Below are positions 24,634 to 36,180 of a stretch of 64,000 nucleotides of DNA, piece after piece. The stretch spans positions 479,413,157 through 479,477,156 of the forward strand of contig NC_081412.1 of assembly GCF_030272615.1 (NCBI RefSeq), in the 5' to 3' direction. The position numbers were made by a program, and so were the translations under genes. A model generated the notes under the pieces. The model was not told the origin of the DNA. It saw only the letters and a list, made by a program, of their open reading frames with translations, and made no database searches. How positions within the stretch are numbered: the stretch's first letter is position 1; every line of letters starts with the position of its first letter. The DNA comes from Cryptomeria japonica. Its lineage: Eukaryota > Streptophyta > Pinopsida > Cupressales > Cupressaceae.

Positions 24634-25085
24634 TTATACATGATGCATAACTTTCTTGTTATACAAACAGAAAAATTGTAGACTAGACACAGAATGACTG
24701 CCGAATTCGACAGAAGCACTGCGACTGCTGACCCCTGTTGTATAACACGAAGAATATTTTGATGTACGACAATACGATTGAAATGTTTTTGGAGCTTGAA
24801 TAGCTACAGGCCTCTTAGACTGCTTGATGTCCTGAATATTATTAAATTTTATGAATTTATTCACAATTTCACAGTTTTCACGTAATGAAGAAAACGTTAC
24901 TAGTGGACTGTTCTCTGTTGAGCTTGGCCAAACATGGTGGCATTTTGGTAATGTGTGCCATTGCATAAACTTAAAAAATCATATATCGGACTTTTTTTCA
25001 TAAAAAACTACGTCCAGCCGGCTTTTTATATTGCTAATATCTGGACTAAATCTCAATAGAAGAAAAAAAAACCTTTGGCTCGGTT
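24634..25085 (-). other. Unidentified minus-strand ORF and flank, paralogous to 55885-56180
   Basis: A 110-residue frame (24966 down to 24634) is Ser-rich with no domain I recognise. Its N-terminal part contains WPSSTENSPLVT. A second copy near 55900-55975 gives WLSSTRDHPLVT on the same strand. DNA similarity continues beyond the frame (GTTGAGCTTGGCCAAACATG against GTTGAGCTCAGCCAAATCAG, and the final AAACCTTTGGCTCGGTTG against ATATTTGGCTTGGTTG). The pair probably derives from one dispersed repeat. A host exon is possible but unsupported. Confidence 0.4.
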
Positions 25086-25614
25086 GCTAATATTAGGTTT
25101 TTAGATTTTGTGTTGTGTGTCTTTTTGCCTTTGTCTTTGTTTGCCTTTTGTTTATCTTTTTGTTTTTGTCTTGTTTTGTGTGCCCTTGCATGCATTTGAG
25201 TGAGTTAATATCCTAATATTGGGGGCTTGGGTTCCTCGAAATTAGTGATGTCTTATACTCCTTGTGATTGTTCTTCTTTCTTCCATCTTCTTCATCTCTC
25301 TTTTTTCTACTTTAGTGCGATTATTTGCATAGGCTCATACTCCTGTTAAAGTGGGATTTAAATGTAGCATTGTAAATTGTCACCAGGACAATTTACACCT
25401 CATGTTTGTGCCCCTACTTTAGCATGTCTCCCCCTCATCTCCTATACGGGTCCATTCAGTGCCTTAACTCCAATTTTGATGCCATATACACCTACTAAAT
25501 TACTCTCTTGAGGGGTGTCCTCTTTGGGCCTAAATTTTGGTCCCTGATTGAGGAGGACCTGGACACTGGTCCTAGGACTAGAGTACCCAACACCCTGGTC
25601 CCCCTCAATGAGAA
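25086..25614. other. T-rich region and perfect 27-bp palindrome, probable retroelement sequence
   Basis: No gene. A T-rich stretch (25100-25330) is followed by a perfect palindrome at 25371-25397: TGTAAATTGTC, ACCAG, GACAATTTACA. The following text (CTTGAGGGGTGTCC, GGACCTGGACACTGGTCC) has several short inverted repeats of the kind common in LTRs. The block runs into the plastid-derived insertion. Confidence 0.45.
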
Positions 25615-26058
25615 TGTATATAAATAAAGAATATGGGATGTCTTACATATCTATAGCTCCCATGGAAGTTGTAGATATGGCGGAGTGGATCCGCCAGATT
25701 CAAAAAAAATGTGAATACCTTGGCTCTTAGTTCATCAAGTAAAAGAGAGGATTATGAACCTTATATTGACGAACATACTCGATTTGTTTCCTAAGCTGCT
25801 TGGTTTACAAGATCTATTGATTTTCAGAATTTGACGAGCAAAGAAATAGTTAGTTTTGGTGATACAACACATGTTGCTTCAATCACTAAGATACTTATTT
25901 GAGAAATGGGGATTCGTGTGAGTTGTGTAGGTTCTTATTGCAAACATGATGTAGAATGGTTCAAAGAGAAAATTCAAGGTTTCTATGATAAAATACTGAT
26001 CATAGATGATCATGCTGAGGTAGGATATATGATTGCTCACATGGAACCATTTTTCAAG
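25615..26058 (+). pseudogene. chlB: Plastid chlB fragment in nuclear DNA (NUPT)
   Basis: Translation recovers the middle of ChlB, a subunit of the light-independent (dark-operative) protochlorophyllide reductase. In frame from about 25636 are [10 protein letters not shown] and [13 protein letters not shown]. After a frameshift near 25724 come [54 protein letters not shown] and ending at MEPFF. Two in-frame stops, TAA at about 25791 and TGA at about 25901, occupy positions where the family has Gln and Arg, so both fit single C-to-T changes (CAA to TAA, CGA to TGA). About 140 of roughly 510 residues are present. It is a non-functional piece of plastid DNA moved to the nucleus. Flowering-plant plastids lack chlB, which supports a gymnosperm. 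Confidence 0.92.
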
Positions 26059-27084
26059 TAGAGGATGGGACCTATCTCTCTGACGGGAAATAAAATTGGT
26101 GGCTCTATATGACTATTGGAGGTCGGCCTTATTGGTAAATTGACCTAGGATCCCATATGCCAAGACATTTGATCAACCTAATTTCATCCAAGTATCATAA
26201 GTATTCATCTACATTTGACCCAAAGCATCCATGAAGTCTTTATCAAGCATTTTTAGAGATCTTCAAGGTTGCATACTCTTCATTCAACCATTGTGGTGCA
26301 AAATTACATCAATCATATGCAAGAATGTGTGTGTGATTAGGATTTTGTCATGTTCATGCCATTTCATACAACATATTTGATTAGATTCAAGAAGCAAAGC
26401 ATCATTACCAGTCATTGTAGATCTGAGGTATATCTTTTCATTGTTTATTTAAGTATTTGCAATATTTCATTCAAGTTTAATTCCTAAATTGGGGTTTGAC
26501 TTAAGCAAACCCCTATTCCCAACCTATTTCCCTTCTCTAGTGTGCACAAGAACAAGTACAAACCTGTGATCTTCAGAATTGACTTTATTTACAAAGAAAA
26601 ACAAATCCCCCATTGGAGTGCGAAAAGTGTGGAGGACCAGAGCGACCACCATCCCGGTCCTAATATTTCAGGAGCTCCTTCAGGGAACAAATCCAAATAC
26701 ATTTATATTCCTCAGATCTAGGTTTGTGGCTCGATATGATGATTGTAGCTCACTATTTACACATTTTTATCTCAATTCCAACATATTTACCCTAATTTCA
26801 TCAAATTCAACCATTCAATTCAATTTAAGGGAAAAAAAAGACACACTTAAAACCTCCCTTGGAATTAGATTAGAATCTATATGTATTAGGTTTAGATCTA
26901 TCATATTCCTATCTTTCCCTAATGTGATGGCAATTAAGCAAAATTAGTGGTTTTACTACATCTAATAGTAGAAACCCTAATTTTTCACCCATTACAAGAG
27001 TAATTTGAGTCTCATGCACTCAAAACTTGAGGATACAAAAATAACAAAAATTGCAGTACTCTAAATCTATTGTTTTAACTACTA
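26059..27084. other. Non-coding, probable LTR or leader sequence
   Basis: No recognisable protein. Phrases such as GTGTGTGATTAGGATTTTGTC and the AT-rich text look like retrotransposon LTR or leader sequence. The frame 26579-26947 is Ser/Thr/Phe-rich with no domain. The plastid fragment appears embedded in this sequence, but I could not match its two flanks to each other. Confidence 0.35.
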
Positions 27085-29270
27085 AAGTTTTTCAAAAATA
27101 GATAAGATAAAGGTTTGAGAATCTAGATTGGTCATTAAGAAAAAATCCATTTTTATTGGCATTTCCTTTCCATTCCAAGATTCTCAAGTCACTTTATGGC
27201 AAGAGATCCTTTCTAAAATTCAGAAGAAGCTCGCCAATCAAATTACAAATCTCCTTTCTTTGGTAGGGAAATTTTATGTTTTCTCAAAATTTCTCATGGC
27301 CACTAAAGTGTATTGTTCTTCATATTGGGAACCTTATAAAGCCTCTCACAAGAAACTAGAGAAGCCTATTTAAGATTTTAGTTCGGCCTCCTTTGATAGC
27401 CACAAGGGTTTTCATTGAATCACCTATGAACTCAATTGTCTACCTCACAAATCTCAAGATTTGAGGTTGTTACCCACCTAGCGACAAGTGTTAGCTCTTT
27501 GTGTTAAATGGATCATTCATGTACTTGGTAAAAATGAATCTTAGAAATCCTTATTTAGCATTACATTTCCTTTGACAATCCAATAAATTGGACTTCTTGG
27601 AAGGGCATTGGTTTTCAAATCCTTCTCACCTTTAAGGATTTTATTTACATTCAAGGAACTTTTATGGTTAAAAACATATGGAAATCTTGGAAGAGCATAA
27701 AAAATTGGCTTTTTTGGAATGGATTGGGTTTATGTGATGAAATTATTATTAATTAATATAATATCTAGTGGTCTCCTCTTTTGAACAACTATGGTCACCC
27801 TTTAGCCTATTTACCTTGGGTGTCGACCCTATGATCTCATAAGAAATAATTTCAATTATGTGAGATTTATTCTTCATAACTTCTACGAGTCTCTTGTCAT
27901 GGAATAATTTTAAGGCTAAGTTTCACCTCTTTAACTAGGATGAAGAGACAAGTGACACTATTATAAGTGCAATTCCAACTGATATGGTTCACAAAATTGG
28001 TATTAAATATTTCACGCCTTGGTGAAAGATTAGAAGTGGGGTACAAGCACTTCCTTCCATAACTATTGGCCTCATCTTGGATATCATTATCTTTCTTTGC
28101 ATTGTCCCATGGTCCCAGTTTTAAAATAGAGGAGAGATTTATATTGTCATTGATCTTGATTTGGAAACATGTGTTTCTCATTATCTAGTCTCTTGTTCTA
28201 TAAACTAAGTTGGCCCACTTTTTTTAGTGTGCTCTTTTCTAAGTCTTTTTAATGGAATCATGGTTAATTCATATGGGCATTTGATACCCTCCTTGTCCCT
28301 TATGTGGGTATCTGGATTCTTATAAGAACCTTTTATGATTTCTTCTAAATCTCAAAAACTCAAGATCTAAATTCATGATTTTTTTCATCTTTTCAAACCA
28401 TATCCTTTTTCCTAGCCCATAGTTCTTTTTAAGGATTGGCCTTGCATCCCTCACAAATTCAATGGGATATGGCATGTTTTAAAGTTGGATATTCTCTTCA
28501 GCATATGGAAATATAGAAGTTTTGCAATTTTTTCTCATTGTAGTTTTATTGATTAGCATGCTACACATTTTTCTAGAGGAATTATTCATTTTAACGTATT
28601 ATTATAAATTTGGGTGCAAGACAATAAATTTATCCTAGAAGTGGCTCACCTTCTAGTTTTTATCAACAATTGGAGGAATGCCTCGTGTGTTGTGGCCAAA
28701 TTTATACATCTTCCTCCTCATAGGTGCCAATGTTATCATAGTATTTCTACTCATGGTAATCATGTTTCTCTTTCTTAGGCTTCTCCTCTAACTGAAAGAG
28801 GAGATTGTAGACTCCAAAGTGCATTATAGCCTATTTGATGGTCCTTTGCTTCTTTTCTTCCCATGGGTGGAAAACCTATGTGTCCCTAGTGGTACTTCTA
28901 ATTGGTTTCATACCAACAAGTTTATTTGGCTAGCTCTAGCTATTTCTCTAATCCATAATGATAAAAATAAAGATGATAAGAGTTGGGACCCTCCCGAGGA
29001 CACTTTGAACATTTTTAATGTATGGGCAAGCTAGATGCTCAAGACTCTCCTCCACCCCCTTCTATTAGTGTTATTTCTACCTTGGTTATTTTTTATATGA
29101 TTTGTGATATAATATCCAACCACTTATATTTGTGTGTATATGTGTACTACTATTTTTTATATAAATGAAAATAATGATTATTATTCATAAAAAATATACA
29201 TTAGATCATTAATTTGTCATAAAATTAGATAATGATTAGTTAAAAACATTATTTTCTTCTTCTATATATG
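27085..29270 (+). pseudogene. Diverged LINE fragment, copy 2 (post-RT to 3' UTR)
   Basis: The open stretch 27128-27373 reads FPFQDSQVTLWQEILSKIQK, then YCSSYWEPYKASHKKLEKP, which fits the post-RT region of plant L1-like LINEs. Further right, CVKWIIHVLGKNES (about 27510) is another such segment. The rest is broken by many stops and frameshifts to an AT-rich 3' UTR. From 27960 it parallels the copy at 22790-24120. The later open frame 28819-29034 (WFHTNKFIWLALAISLIHND) is the C-terminal end. No reverse transcriptase core remains. Confidence 0.65.
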
Positions 29271-31803
29271 TTATTAATTCAAACTTCTTTTTTTCAAATA
29301 TTTTGATCTAGTGGACATATTAAAACTCAATGATAAATAATGCTATACAAAAATAATGATAAGAGAAATTGAACAATTCATATTCAGACAAAATAATAGT
29401 GAAGTCCTTCCAAATAATAGGCAAAGATCTTTTGATTCCACTCTATAAATTGGATTGGATGTCCTCTCCCTCCCTGCTTACACAACATTTTTGTTCAAAA
29501 CATAAAAGAAAATGACAAACAATTTGTTCTCTTTGGTTTTAATAATAGCATTGGAAGTGGAAATGTCAAGCATAGTAGAAGCGTGTCAATATAGTTAGGA
29601 CACTTGTAGGCTAATTAAGATAAGTCATACTATCCTATATATTTCTTTATGTAAAAATTATATGTAAGATTAAAGGTAATGATCTAATAATCTACCATAT
29701 ATAATACCATTTCTTTAATTTCAACAATATCACTCTAAACTCTTTTTTTATTTCATACAAAAATAATATTAGATTGTTAAATTGTTATTATTAGTTTTGT
29801 CAAGAGAACTATTGATAAGGTATTATTTTTAACTCGTTACTAATAATATTTTTTTAACAAACTGCAGTTGAAAATATTTTTCTTTAAAAATATATTTATC
29901 TTTGTTAAAATATAAATACAAATTTTTATTTAAAAATATTGAAAAAAATAATTATTTTCAATTCAATTGATCTTTAAATTTTTACTAATGTAGACAATTA
30001 ATATAGAAAAATCAACTACATATTACAACACTTACAAAAGATCTGAATAATTTATTTTATTTTAATAAAATATAATTATAAAAGAATTATAGACATTAAA
30101 ACATATTTTCTAGATTTGATAGCCATTTATAGACATTAAAACATTTCAGTACATTCACAATTTAAATTTTTTAATACCTACTAAAAATGAATACATGCAA
30201 TAGCTGAAACTTATTCAACACAAGTTGAATATGTCATTGTATCAAAATATTCGACTAGAGTCATAAATAATGTGCATCACTTTGTTGTATTCATTAACTA
30301 ATTTTAAAAGAATTTGCATAAGTGATTTTGTTTCGAGTCTCATTACAATCTCATAAAATTGGAAAGAATTTTTTTTATCACATTATATTTTTTACAAGGC
30401 CAAACTATTAATATCAATTTAGAAAACTAGAATATGATTAGCACCATAAACATATCACTCACAGAGAGACTCTTTATTTTCTCATGTCTATGTTAATCCT
30501 TGTAGAGAAACACTTGATTCTCTAGGAAATTATTTCTAAATAAATAATTTTTTCTCATATCTATGTTAATCCTTGTAGAGAAACACTTGATTCTCTAGGA
30601 AATTATTTCTAAATAAATAATTTATTTATTATGCTTTACTTTTTTTTGGGCAATTATTTAGTTATGTTTTATATGATAATGGTGGTTTGAGTTAATTTCT
30701 TTCCATACATATTGGTATTTTGGCTATTGTCAATTTCAGATTTTAGAGTAAAGATCAATAAACTTATTGGCATGTATTGTTATTCTTTCGATGATATAGA
30801 AATACAAAATCTGGTATTGTTTTGATGTTCATGAAAGTACAATAAAATGTCATAACATCAACAATATAGAACAAAATTATACAACAAAACATTGTATTGT
30901 TGTGAAATTTTAAAGGCAGATTGAGCAAGGTTCTTTACAAAATCTTTAGCTCTTAAAGAAAGAAACTGTATTTAAATACTACATTTCTTCTTATATCATC
31001 TTCAAAATTTGAGTGTACACTTTGTATACTTGTTGATATTCAATTTTTTATGATTTTAGGAAAAATATATGATCACATATGATCCTATTTTTTCCTTCTT
31101 TTGCATTTGCATATGAGAGAAAAATTTCCTTGCAAGGAAAAAGATTAGTACAGATAAAATGGTATTATTGTGTTGGATGGGAGTCACACCAATTGGATTA
31201 CAAGAGCTTTCATGTATTTTGAAACATAAATTTTCATCAGCTATAAAATCATATTAGTCAATATTCTTAGATATATTAAGTATATATACAAATGAATTAG
31301 TAATGAAGTTACTATCATATAAGTCACAAAAGATATATAATAATAAATAATAGTTTGATAGTGAACTTGGTAAGGTAAGGGGGAAAATATCTATGATTAA
31401 AACATAAATATAAAAAAGTAACTTATCTCAAAATGAAAATATAAAATATCTAAAAGTTAACACTCTAATGTGATTGCCAAGGATGGGTGTAAGATAAAGA
31501 ATGAAAATAAGAACCAAATCATAATTAGAAGATGAAATTAGTTCCAAAAATATGATATAATTAGAGGTAATTCATATGTAAGTCTAAATAATACTGCTGT
31601 TGATTTAAGCAAATTGATTAGCGTGGGTAGGGAACTGTATTAGGAAGACTAGGTCATACAAAATCAACCGAGCTCAAACAAAAGATATTAAATATACACT
31701 TTCCTTAAGCTTATTCACTTTGTGGGTCCATTTACTCATCATAGTTTTCCCTAAAATCATCCTTAGCTAGTGATATTGGGCACTTGTGTCCTATTTTTTT
31801 TTT
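29271..31803. other. AT-rich intergenic stretch without recognisable genes
   Basis: About 2.5 kb, very AT-rich, with no frame long enough to consider and no family resemblance that I can see. It includes a fresh tandem duplication (30481-30626), listed separately, and many short A and T runs. Confidence 0.6.
30481..30626. repeat. 73-bp tandem duplication
   Basis: Two head-to-tail copies starting CTCATGTCTATG (30481) and CTCATATCTATG (30554). They differ by about one base over the shared part, so the duplication is recent relative to the surrounding decay. Confidence 0.88.
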
Positions 31804-32105
31804 GCTCGTGTCCTTTATAAAAAAAATAAAACAAAGGGGTAAAAATTTATTAATCAAAAGAAACCTTTACAATGCCAAAAGACCAGGAACCAAAGCCCAA
31901 ACACACTAGAATCAAGTCTCACTACATCTACCCATATATCTACACATATCCTCATAAAGTAAATCCTCAAAAGCTCTAGTCTTATCCAAGGGCAATTGAT
32001 TCCAATCCTCCACCTCCCACTAACCAATCTGCTTTGAAGCCCATCGAGCCAGGAAATCCACCACCTTATTCAATTCTCGAGGCACATGAAAAAAGATGAC
32101 AAAAT

Positions 32106-35100
32106 CTAGATAAGCACATATCTCCAGAATTTGTCATGCAATACGAGCCAAATGTCAGATAGCATATCCACAATGATCTGAGAATCCGACTCAACAACAA
32201 TATTCCTCCAACCTAAGAAGGAACCCTTGTCCAAAGCATAAAGAATAGCCATGCCCTCCATAAAGTTATTAGTTTGATGCCCCTTGTAAAAGGAGAAGAA
32301 GAATTGCACCACCCCATTGTTATCTCTACCAACTCCCCTAATGCCAGCATGCCCCAGATTGCCATGTGATGAACCATCAATGTTTATCTTCAAAATCCCC
32401 AGAGAGGGAGGAGACCAACACCCATCTCGTCTAACCTTCTTCCTGCTATGCAAGCCATTCGTACGAGGGGGGGCCAACCTTGGCAACCAGCCAAACCCAG
32501 CCTCTGGATAACCACCTAATCACTGCCATCAACAGGGTCAGACATGTCACAATTAGACATGATAGTTTCCTACGAGATACTCATAATGCACATCCACAAT
32601 TGATGACTCAACATTCCTTTCCCTTGAAAAATCTATCTATTTCTTTCTAGTCAAATATGCCATAAAATGAAAGGACCTATGTCCTAGGCAATTTGAAGAA
32701 ACAAGGGTTTGGCAAGAGCAACCTCCACCTGATCCCAGAACTCAAGCAAAGAGGACACATGAAGCAATCCTTTTGGCAGATTGCCCACCAATAATGCCAA
32801 ATTTCCCTAGAGAAAGGGTAAAGAAAGAAAAGATGAGAAACACTTTCCTCACTTTTCTAGAATAAAAACACATAGAGGGGCCAATAAAACCTCTCTGTCT
32901 CAAATTATCCCATGCAACCAACCATAAGAAGAAATTGCATTTAGGTCATGCAAATCTACTCCACACCTACTTCCACCATGAGATCTTTGCACACCCATAC
33001 ATTTGTTTATCAAGTTCTTGATATCCCAAGGTGACAGTGTACTTCCCCTTGGGGTCAGAGCCCCAAGCGAGGCAGCCTCTTGCTTCCAACAAGTTGCAGG
33101 CTCTACCAACTAAGATAAAATACAACTCATGCATGTCCTCAATAGATCCTCTAGGAGGCCATTCCTCTGGCCCTTTCCATCTAATAGATTTAACTTGTCC
33201 CTGCCACTCAGAAATCTTATAGTACTACACTTTACTCCATCCAGTTGCCATAAAAATATCACATAAATATCTCAGATGGGGATGGGTAGACAGAATGGGA
33301 GGGAACCCATCCCAAGAATCCAACTAGAAAAGGGCCTCAGAACCTTTGTTACAAATCCATAATAGACCTTGCTTAAGAAGGCGTGCCCCTCTTTTAAGAG
33401 TGTTCCAAATCATGGATCCCTTCCCTTCAATGTCATATTGAGGCACATCACTACTTTCAACCCCCTGCGGATACTTCAAATTAAGAATCTTGGCCCAATC
33501 CTGATCCTGGCAACAACACCATCTCCAATAGATATTAGCTGCCAAAGCTTGACCATTAAGAGAAGTTTGACGAAGACCTAAACCTCCTGCTTGCTTTGGT
33601 CTACAAACCGAATTCCACTTAACCAAACTCCATTTCATTTTTCCTAAGCTACCAACCCATAAGAATTGGTGGGATAGAGCATCAAATTCTTGGATAAAAC
33701 TGGAAGGAGCAACCCGCACAAAGCTTCTATACAAAAGAAGAGCCTGGATCATTGACTTAAGCAGGGTGATGTGACCAACCACCAAAAGCCATACATTAGT
33801 CCAGTGGGATACTCTTCTAAGAAATCTATCCAAGATATCCTGCCAAAACCCCCTAGGGACCGAACCAATGACAATAGGGATGCCAAGGTAAATGAAGGGG
33901 AGAGAACCAACCTGGAAGTTCTTGCAATCCTATTCCATATCATCTTAGGACTATTAAAGAAGTAAATAGATGACTTATCTTCATTAATCATTTACGCTGA
34001 AGCAGCCAAATATATGTCCAAAGCCAATATAAAGCTCACAGCCTCCTTAACCTTAGTTAGATCAATCAAGGCAATGTCATCTACAAACTGCAAATGGGAG
34101 TGAGGAGGAATTGTATTACCCGAGCTCCAGCCTTCAATAATACCCTGCTTCACCTGAGAAGAGATAAATCGCCTCAAACCTTCAACCATCAAAATGAAGA
34201 GGTAAGGAGAAAGGGGATCACCTTGGCGTAGGCCCCGAGAGGATCCGAATAACTCAGAAGGTACCCCATTAATGAGCACCGAGAAAGAAGTTGAAGTAAC
34301 ACAACTCGTGACCCATTGAACCCATTCTTGGCAAAAACCAAAAGCACCAAAAATTTTTGCCAAAAAAGACCACTTAACATGATCATATGCCTTTGTCATA
34401 TCAAGCTTAATGAACATAGCCTTCTCTTTTAATGTTGCCATGGAATGAACAACTTTTGTAGAAACAACTATCCCATCAAGAGTTTGTCTTCCTGCCACAA
34501 AGCCCCCTTTCTCTTCTGAAATGAGAAGACCAAGCCAAGATTTTTAAGTCTCTCAACAATCAATTTAGTGATGATTTTATAAACCACATTGCATAAGGCA
34601 ATGGGCCTAAGAAGATCCAGAGAGTTAGCATCACCCCTTTTTGGGATCAAAGAAAGGAAGGTAGCATTCAAAACCTTTAGCATTTGTTTGTTTTTGTGAG
34701 ATTCCATAACCACCTCCAAGAGATCCATTTCTGCAATTCCCAATATTTTCTTGAAAAAATTCTGAAGGGAAACCATCAGGGTTGGGGGCCTTACCCTTCT
34801 TCAACTAAAACATTATCCTTTCCAACTTGTCCAAAGTGATAGGCTTGATTAAAAGCTCATTTATTTCATTCAAGACCAAAGAGGGAATACAACCCAAAAT
34901 GAGATGTTCCTCTTCATCAACAACAGGGGTGTCCTTAGTAAATAGAGTAGAAAATAGCGGACCGCCTCACTAGGAATAAGTCTACTAGAAGATAAAAGAT
35001 CTCCATTTGCACCCATAAGAGAAGCAATATGATTACCTTGTCTTCTATCCTTCACAGAATTGTGAAAGAAAGAAGTGTTGTGATCTCCCTCTTGGAGCCA

Positions 35101-36172
35101 ATCCATAGGCGACTTCTGCTTCTAGAAGATTTCCTCCCACAGCTCCCATTCCTCTAAATCCTTAACTGCTTCAGCTTCTAGACAAAAGTAATCCTCAGTG
35201 AGGCCTCAATCCCAAATAAGCCTTTTGATTTCGTTCAGTCAAGATTGGGTAGTAGCCTTGGCTAAAAAGACATTCCCAAAATAGTGCCTATTCCATCGCT
35301 TCAACATGTACTTCACAAACTACAGATGTTTTGTGAAAGAAAACATTGTTGTCCCAAAGGTAGGTTTCCTCTAAATCCATCACTCTGCAATCAACTCATG
35401 TAATGAGGAATTTCGAAGCCACATTAATTGGAACTTAAAAGGGGAATTTTAGAAGACCTGAACATGACTATAGAAAGTTTGATCGACCAATGATCAGAGC
35501 CTCTCCAATCTAAAATCTCAAAACTATTTACCCAACTGTCACCCACCCATTAACTTGACACTAGAAACCTATCAAGCATCTCAGAAACAACCTCCACACC
35601 CATCCTCCTATTATTCTAGGTGAAGAGACCACTAGCAAGCTTTACATTCATTAGATTCAAAGAATCAATATTCTCACTCAGCATTCGCGAGGATAGATAA
35701 AGCCTACCAACTCCACCTCGCTTTTCCTCCATACAAGGATCGCATTAAAATCTCCAAGCAAGATCCTTGGGAGATAGGGGGCATGATATCTAACCATGCT
35801 GATATGAGACCAAAGCATCAATTTCCCAGTTGTGTTAGAAGGAGCATACACATTAGTGAGAATATTGATCTCACCAGTATCCAAGCTAGAAGCAGCTAGG
35901 GTTAGAGAAGATCTTTCTGAAATCCACCACAATAGTATAATCTTGCGCAGGTCCCAAAAATATGCTAGCCCACTTGAATTGTCGGCAGCCCCAGCACACT
36001 GACATTGACCTCTATTCCAAATCCTTGGAGCAAGGTTCAACATATTATCCACTGTCATCTTAGTCTCTTGGATGAAAACTACATCAGGAGAGTGAAACTG
36101 AATCAACTCCTGAATAGCCTTTTGTCGAGGGATGCTATTCATACCCCTTACATTCCATGAGATAAAAATCAT
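32106..36172 (-). pseudogene. LINE-B ORF2 (endonuclease, reverse transcriptase, RNase H)
   Basis: Starts at ATG 36172 with MIFISWNVRGMNS, the conserved beginning of L1-type endonucleases. QETK lies near 36060 and LLGDFNAIL near 35750. The reverse transcriptase core is the frame 34498-33992: FIKLDMTKAYDHV, RGLRQGDPLSPYLF and FVDD (F-V in place of Y/F-A). Upstream, LLRPIALCNVVYKIITKLI (near 34610) is the preceding RT motif. Post-RT sequence follows at 33991-33324. RNase H occupies 32486-32106, with INIDGSSHGNLG, the Glu of MEGMAI and ESDS, so three acidic residues are kept. At least six frame breaks are needed to read it through. Confidence 0.9.
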
Positions 36173-36180
36173 TTCTGAGT

